From assembly GCF_034190915.1 (NCBI RefSeq), contig NW_026947484.1:140404982-140468981 (forward strand): a stretch of DNA of 64,000 bases, given 5' to 3'. Under the pieces are notes generated by a model. That model made no database searches, had not been told where the DNA came from, and worked only from the letters and a program-made list of their open reading frames with translations. Of this stretch, positions 35,501 to 44,500 are shown one piece after another. The translations under genes were made by a program, and so were the position numbers. Numbering within the stretch: position 1 is the first letter of the stretch; every line of letters begins with the position of its first letter. The stretch is from Cavia porcellus (lineage: Eukaryota; Chordata; Mammalia; Rodentia; Caviidae).

Positions 35501-38500
35501 TGACTCCTTTACACTGTTTTAATGCAACAAAAACTAATGATGCAGTTAATGATTACAGGTAGCACACACCTGTAATCCCAGTTCTCAGGAGGCTGAGGTG
35601 GGAGGATCACTGTGTGTTTGAGGCTAGCCTGGTCTATATAGTGAGTTCAAGGCCAGCCTGGACTGTATTTCAAGACCCTGTCTCAAAAAACAAACAAACA
35701 AACACTAATGATGCCAGGAAAAAGCATGTCACAGAGAAAGGCTTTGTAATGCAATCTGTCTCTGACTCATGAATGTTTATCAGTGTCAGGTAGAATCTCA
35801 AAGCAATAAATTGTACTGCAAAATAACCTGTTATTATCTATGGTATGAGAACCACCTCTTGTAAGATTCTGGCTTTCAGATACCTGACAGTGCTTCTCCC
35901 CTTTGCAAAACTTCTTCAATATTGGCCACCATGATCCTCTGCACATCTTGTAACTCGGTGTTGATGGAGCCTAAGTTTCTCCGGGCACGACTGTCAATGT
36001 AGAGCTTCTTCGTTTTCTGAATGAAGGTATCTACAACGATGAAGAAAAGCGACCCTTAACAACTTGTTTCTGTCTGCCAAAATAATGAAGTTGGGAATCA
36101 GAAGTTCTCAGTTTATTCCTGGATCTGTGACTATCCAGCGTTTAAACACTTGAGGAGAATATGAAAACCTGAACCTTGGTTCTCTCATTTATAAAATGTA
36201 AAGATTTGAATAGATGACCCTTCAGGAGAAAGCCCTCTGGATATCTTGAATTAGAAGATTTACTATCAGAATCCTTAGGGAAATTAAAATCCACTGGTGT
36301 AAGTCTTTCTTTCTGAAAATAGAAAATTCTAAACTGTATTTGAAGGATTCTTAAGGTTGTATTACTTAGGGCTAATACCTTCCCTAAAAGGATACTAGCA
36401 AAAACCCTCTACCATCATTATAGCTAATATAGTTGAGAAATATTCCACTGAAAAAATATTTTCTTCAATATACTTTCGCAATGTGGCCTTGTCCTAAACT
36501 TCAGGTAAAACAAAAATGATACCAAGAGTTTCCCGAAATACCAATATAAAGCTGAAGTCTCATTCATCTTTAGCCCATGTGCTTCTCAAAAACTAAAAGA
36601 ATGATTTATTTTTAAAGATATTTTCAACTTTGCTAACATACAAATTTATGTGCATTGGACCCCTTTTATTTGCCTTTTTAGATGCCCCTTCTTCCCTTTA
36701 GGGTCTTGCTTTTCGCCTTGGGAGCCTAAACTATATGGAGCACCTTAATGGGTTACTCATCCTCTAGTTTCCAATTAAGATCAGGCAATAAAGGAACTGT
36801 AACAGTAGGGAAGAAGGAGGGTACACAGTAATGTCAGGATATTTAATCTAATCTTCGCATGAAATGACTTTGGGCAGACAGTACCCCTCTAATGCTCTTC
36901 TCAAGTTGGTCTCTTCTATAAATGTTCTTTCGCAGGTTCAAACAAGCCTTTCACTTAAATCTTTAGGCCTGGGGATGGTAACAACTAATGTGTTACTGAT
37001 CCCAGGTTACTCTATGTTTGGTTCTCTTATAGTCTATTCTTATCTTTGTAAACCACCACGCCCTGTAAGCTGATCTGAGTGTACCATTAATTTCCTGTGT
37101 GATACATTTTTTTCTTTGTGTTTACTGAGCTGTTATTATCTATGAAAGTAAACTTCAAAAAACTGGACATTACATAACTTAGCACTTCAAGAGTTCACAT
37201 TTATGAAATACTAGAGTGTTTGTCAATTTCCCTCTATTTCTATAAAAGCAAGATGGGCCACTTATCCAGCAAACTTGAAACACTTCAGAAAGTCTAAGAT
37301 AAAAAACGTAATTTCTTTGTATATTAAAAATATCAGATGCAACCTAATCCTACTTATACTCATTCTTCATACTAAGTGCTTAGTGTATTCAGGACATTTT
37401 CTTTAACCTACTGCCATCAGATACTTTATTAGGCCTTACTGGCATTGAGTCTTTTCGTAATTCTTGTATAAATACAGAAATCTATGCTTGTTACTTAATA
37501 TAGTAAATATTACCTTCCAACACCAACTATACTATAGATCTTCTAGTACCGTTTAGTAGAACTTACCGAACTAAAAAAACAAAAAACCCCACATTCTTTC
37601 TGCTTTCCAAATTCTGATTTCCATAAAATGGGTCTTATTGTCAGTATGTATCTACAGGATAACTTGGTTATCCTGATAACCTGGACAAGAATCAAGCCAA
37701 GGGACAAATCTTATGGGGAACAATTAAATACAAATTCTGTGGTAAAGAGTTCAAACTAAAGAAAAATCTAATTCAAAAAGACAAAAAGAGGAAGAATTGG
37801 AGAGAAAACAGAAGCCAAAATTTTAGCAGTAAACATCAGGGGAAAAACTAATGTAAATCTGGTATAGGGTGCACACCTGACATCCCAGCACTCAGGAGGC
37901 TGAGGCATGAGGATTCCTGTGAGTTCAAGGTTTGCCTGAACTACACAGTGAGATCCTATCTCAAAAAAAACAAAAACAAAATAAACACATCATTATTAAA
38001 CTAGTGTAACAAACAGCTTCATCACAGTTTAATCCTTTGAGAAGGAGCAAAACTTACCAAATTCAATAAAGGAATATGGTCTAGATACAGTGGGCACCTT
38101 CTTCCCATGTTGTTCATCAAATTCTGAATGTAAATCTTCTAGGTAGGCAAAAGCCAACTTTTTAGGGAAGGCAGCTTCACACAAAACCAAGTAACACACT
38201 CCCTGTTCAATAATGTAGCTGGAAAGACAAAAAAGCAAGACAAAGTTGTCTGTAAAGCAACTATAGAAAGTGATTAAAGCAGATAAACTTCAAAATACTG
38301 TGCCTAACTCTTTTGAGACTGGCTGACTCACGTCAATTTCAAACTCTGTCCTTAGGATTAGAAAACAAACCTCTTTCCATAATAAGTATGTCCTTAAAGT
38401 AGTATTTATTTTTGTGGTACTGGGGATTGAATTCATGGTTTTTCACAAGCATATCCCAGATCTTTATTTACTGGACAGAGAAAACTGCAATCTCAGAATT

Positions 38501-41500
38501 CATAATCTGCTTAATTTCCAGGTAGGAGGACTCTATAATCATTGGAAACTATCTGACAATAAAACTGCAGTATTGTGTTAAGTGAGCTCCCTAGCATTCT
38601 GGAAGGAGCTATATGACTGCATGTATGACCTATTCTTGGATAAAGCTTAGGCTACTAAGTGACTTCTAAATTTCTTTTTACTTATAGTATTCTTTATTTT
38701 GGCACAAAATTATATTCAGAAGACTAACGTGTCTAGCAGATAAAATCAGACATTCTTTAAGTAGGAGTTTACCAAAGTATTACTTAAATTCCCATCCTCA
38801 TTCTTTCTATATGCCTCCTGAGGCATCCTTAGGCTCCATAGAGGATAATTTAAAGACTATTACATGATCTCAGTCTCCTTAAATAATATTAATAACATTA
38901 CTGCCCTAATACTTGCATAAGCTCCTGAATTAATTGGCCTCCTTGCCTTCAAGCTATACCATCTTCTATACTACTAGTTTTATTCCCCAAAAATATAGAG
39001 GACCATATTGACCAGCTTACAAATTCCAGGGGTTTTCTGATACCTATAAAATAATATCATATTCCTTAATATTTATAGTGTATCTTCTAGGAAGATATCT
39101 ACAAGGGAAATAGCTGGGTCAAATGAAATTTCTATTTTTAGGTTTTTGATGCATCTCCACACTGATTTCCACAGTAGTTGTGTAAGTTTACCTTCCCAAC
39201 AACAATGCAGAGCTCCTTTTTCCCTGTATCCTGGCCAGCATTGGTTATTTCTAGATTTTTTTTTTTTTCATTTTTATTGGTACCAGGGATCGAACTCACA
39301 ACTGCCTGTTTGCAAGGCAGGCGCTTACGCTGCTGAGCTAAACCCCCAACCCCCTATTTCTAGATTTTTTGACATGATCATTCTTTGTGGGATAAAATGG
39401 TATCTCAAAGTAGTTTTACTTGCATTTCTTTAATATTCACAATATTTCTAAAGGATTTATTAATTACTGAATGAGTACAGGATTTATTACACACAGGTTA
39501 AAATACTATAAGATAAAGTCTTCTTTACTTTTAAAAAAGTGTGACCATATTGTGGTCACACTTTGTAAGATTTTATATTACTGTCTCTCATATTTAAATG
39601 ATTGTAAAGAAACCAGGACTATACTCACTGAAAAGTCATGGCTCCTGCTTCCAAGGTGCATCTCGTAGGGGATTGTTCATTCAACTTTCGAAAGAGTTGC
39701 TTAGCCTGACTCTGATACTGTTGAAGGTCTCGGCCAGACTGAAAGAAGACACTCTCATTTAAGATTTTTTGACAGAAAGATGCTGAATCAATCAGCAAGA
39801 AATATGATAATATGAGGGTACTATGTTAAGGTCTTTCATCTACAGGTTAATATGATTTGTCTTGATAGAAAAATTGCCTACTTTTAGAACGAAAGAAGAG
39901 ACCTAACATCTAGATCTTCAAAAAGATCACGTTTTTATTTGCTAAGAAGCAAAAATGTGTATCTTAAACACACTGAAGGCACTCTCAATGTTCTTTCCAC
40001 TATTAGGTCAGTACCGATTGCACTTTCAGTTACTAGCAGAGAACCACAAAGCATATGCTGTACTCAAGAGAAAACTCTGGGAACAAAAGACTGTTGAAAC
40101 TCATTTTTATGCTAGAAAGTCAAGCAGAATCTTCTTCAGAATGTTGCATCATTGAGCATGTAAGCAAAACTGAATGTGTATACATGTGCACAAATTACAG
40201 AAATATTGACTGTAATTATGTAAAAATGAGCAGGTTAGAGCAAAGACTGGAAAGTCAAATATTCTTCAATGCATATCTTTATTCAGTTCTCACGTATGGA
40301 TAGCAAGTTTGAATAGTGAAGGATATATGCAAACAAAAATAAAAATATAATGACATTCAAATAATATAGATACAGATAATATTTCTCTAAGTACTTCTTA
40401 AATGCTTTTACAATTAAGGGGGGGGTCCATTGGAGAAAGTTGTGTACGTTTTTTTTCTCTGTACTGCTAGAGCTGTATACGAAAGTGCTTACTACTAGAG
40501 TAATGTCTTTTCAAAAGAAAAAAGTCGTTATCTTGTAGCCTAGTAGACACAAAGGAGAAAAGAAATGCATGAAGAATGTGCAGCCAATAGATATTGCTTA
40601 TTCATCCATAAACTGGTCAGGTCAGCAATAGTTTGAATGTTTGCTTCCCTTCCAAAATTCATATGCTGAAATCCTAACCCCTAAGATGATAGTTTCAGGA
40701 AGAAGAACCTCTGGGAAGGGATTAAAGTCATGAGGAACCCTAATGATTAAAATTAGTGCCCTTATAAAAGATCCCAAAGTACTAACTGTTTTGACGTTTT
40801 AAGGACCCAGGCATCTGTGAACAAGGAGTAGGCCCTCACCAGACACAAATTCAGCTAGGCCCTTAGTCCTGGGCTTCCCAGTCTCAAGAACTGGAAAAAT
40901 AAATTTTTTATAAGCTACCTATATTTGTGTTATGGAAAGAAATAATTATCCTATTTCGGATTTATTTATTTTGGATTGGAAGATAGAATACAGTTTCTTT
41001 TTAGCAGATTTTAATAATTAAATGTTGAAAAAGAAGTATCTACACTACATTCTCCCAGAGTCTGAGTTCCAAGGTCTAACTTTGAGAAAGTATAAAGTAA
41101 AACCTTAAAATTCTAGATAGTATTTTGCTGAGCTAATAATAAAACCAAGGAAGCAATGAAAAATGATACAAGTGGCAGATCAGTGAATGTACAAGTATAC
41201 AAAGACAGTGAACTGGAAACTTTAATATGAAAAGGAGATTAATATATATGAGGCACACCATGGAAGCCAAGCAGAATCTACTTTAAGGATTAGCTGTAGG
41301 TTTATTTTCTTTTAGCCCTGCTGTTATGCAAATCATTTGCTATATAATGCTACTCATTTAAGAAATATTTCTGTGTAACAATATGCATGTATGTGCATAT
41401 ACTTTTATATATTAAACAGTACTTGGCAATAATTAACATCATAAACATGTCAACATTATCATATACTATGGTTTATATCTAAAATGCCCCCCAAAAGCCT

Positions 41501-44500
41501 CATATATTTAGAGATGGAGCTTTTGGAAGGTGATTGGATCAGAAGGCATACACTCATGAATCAGCATGGCATTGGGCGAAGATGCTCTGAGGAAAGTTGC
41601 CAGAATAAATAGGTGGAGAAGAAGGGAGGTGTGGAGGGTTGAGGCGTTAAGGAGGCATTGTGGGTTCTCCTACGAGTTCCCGTCTGAGCTGTTGGTTTTC
41701 CTGGAGAAGCTTTGGTGCTCACATCGAGCATTGCTTCCTAGCTCTGGAGGGGAAGACATGTGCTGCTTGGTCTCCAGGATGAACGCGTCATGCTGCTTCC
41801 TGGCACACACCTGACTGTGCTTGTCATCGGAGGAGCTCGGGGCCTCTGTGTCACTGAGGACGGCTGTGGTGCCTTTCAGGCTAGCCCTGGTCTTTGTTAT
41901 GAGTGCGACTTCTCGGCTCCAGCATAGAACCCTCATCCCACTAGCACAGCTCCTTCATCCTGCTGGCACAGACTTTCTAGCTTCCACCGCTGACCCTTGG
42001 GTCTTCTCGGCACAGATCCGTAAAAGAGACTGGCATGAGTCCTTCTTGTGGGCTCTGGGACCTCCAGTTGGACTCGTGGAGTCACTGTCCTGAGCTCTGG
42101 GTTTTTATCTGGACTCGTGGGACACTGCTTGTGGGGTTTAGCTCTTGACTAAATAATCTATGTCTTTGGTGTTGCGGATAGATTTCCTGCATTTTCCTGT
42201 GTTAGCTTCCGGTGACCATTATAAAAATAGTATTATAAACTCCATGTCCTAATCCTAGTTGTTCTCTATGTACAACCCCTGACTACAACACCAGCTGAAT
42301 GTGCTGTTGCAAGGCAGAGCCTGACTGAAGGAGGCAGAGAGCTAGAGGCACCCCTTTGGAGGGTGTATCTATCTCCCTGGGCCCTCCCTTTCCTTCTCTC
42401 TCTGCTTGACGGCTGCCTTGGGGTGAGCAGATTTCCTTTGCCATGATGTTACTGCCTCAGAGATAGCCTGTAAGGGACTGAATCCTTTGAAAACTGTGAG
42501 CCAAAATAAACCTCTTTTTCTTTAAACTGTGGCTGTTGGGTATCTGTCGCAGTGATGGGGAAGTGGACTAACGTCATATTAAGTAGTATGCCATATGTAT
42601 GCATGTATATGTGTGTATGTATATATACATATTTTTAATCTGTGACTGGAGAGACAGTAGTACATAATAAATAGTACTGTTTCAGCCCGTAAGATCTAGC
42701 CACAATCTTACTTTTAAATTTGAATGGTACTTATCAACCTATTTGCTTTGCCAATGCTATTTGCTTTGCTTTTTAACCACAAGAAATGATGGCCAAAGTA
42801 TGCTACAATACCAGCAACTGACACAGAAGAAAGAAGAGTCTGCGAATGTACAATATTGGGGACATATCTTATGTAAAGATTATGGTATATCAATCAATAT
42901 TTTACAGTGCTATCTCAGCATTACCATTCTGAATATAACACTGACACAACCTTTTTGGTATATTCATGATAGAATATTATGCAGCTATCAAAATATTATA
43001 GTATAATATTTAATGAGACCATATTCTTTATACACTATTAATGGAAACAAATGAAGGCAAACAATTTTACAGTATTGCTCATTATCTAATTTTATACATA
43101 TACTCTCATTGAGTTTAAGATCATACATCAAAAGGATATAGTTTGGGTACAGATTAGAGGTAAAAATACAACATTTGGTCTTTTTTGCTATACATATTGC
43201 TAAACTGTTTAAATAAGTATGAATTAATATTATATTGAGAAAACTTACTCATTCACTCATTGCTATTCATTGCATATTTGCACCCAGAGTATTGTGTGCA
43301 ATTGCGGTTTGTGAAACTTAAGGTAGAAATAGAAAAGATTCTTCTGAAGTAAGCAAATGAAATTAAGCATTCACTTTCTGCCACACAGTTCTACACACTT
43401 TATATGTTAACTCACTTAATACTCACATCTACCCTCTGAGGTGATTCAAATTATTATGCAGTCAGGCCTGGTGGCACATGCCTCTAATTCCAGGACTTTT
43501 ATTCAAGAGGCTGAAACAGAAGGATCTCGAGTTCAAGGTCAGCTTGAGCTACACAGTGAGTTTAAGACAAGTCTGTACAACACAGAAAGATGCTCTTTTA
43601 GAAATGATCCCTGAAAGCATAACTTTGGCGCCCTTTTAAAAACAAACCAACAACAACAAAAACAACAACAAGAAGCCAATTTTAAATTTGAGATGTTATA
43701 TTTGGCCAAGGACTCTAGACTAGTAAGGGAGGACCAGAATATGAGCCCAGGCAATCTGGCTCTGGGGCTCCTTCTCTAAATGTTATGCTATTCCACTTCT
43801 ACATTTAAAATTGTTTTAGTAAATGTATCTTGCTACTGTACTGTCCTACAACTTAATGTTAAATCTTATTCATAAGAAATGCTCAAGTAACCATGTGGCA
43901 ACTGATTTAGATCTCACAAAACAACATAACCACCACTTTATAAACTGACCTTTAATGGTCAGTCATGGAAAGCGTACAGATAGCCCACCTAACAATATTT
44001 AGATGTCCTGTTTCTTCTACTTCATCAAGAACAGATGAATGAACTTTAATGATATCTGTTAGTAATCCAATAATAAAGTGCATAAGAATAACTAAACAAA
44101 TTGGGAAACAAATGAGTTTACCCAACAGTATATTTAAGATTTGTCTCTCTTATATTACAAAAGATACAAGGCAATAATTTGCCACACTTTTCATTGTCCC
44201 CACCTCGAACCTCTGGACAACTACTTCTATCAAGTATCATCTTTTGCTTTTCTAAGGGCTAAGCTCTTACTTAAAAATCTTTGTTGAACTCAGCTGGTCT
44301 AAGGCCAGTGGGACCAAGAACCAACCATTTTCCTCTATGAGCAATTATAATTATCAACCGTAAATGACAGGGAACACCATGCACTTTAACTGTACAACAA
44401 ACTTGTTGCTTGTTCGGAGCAGCCCCTTCGTGTTTATCCAGTTAAATTGAACACCTTTATGTTTGAGCTGCGCAAAATTAAAGAAAATATAATAATTCTG

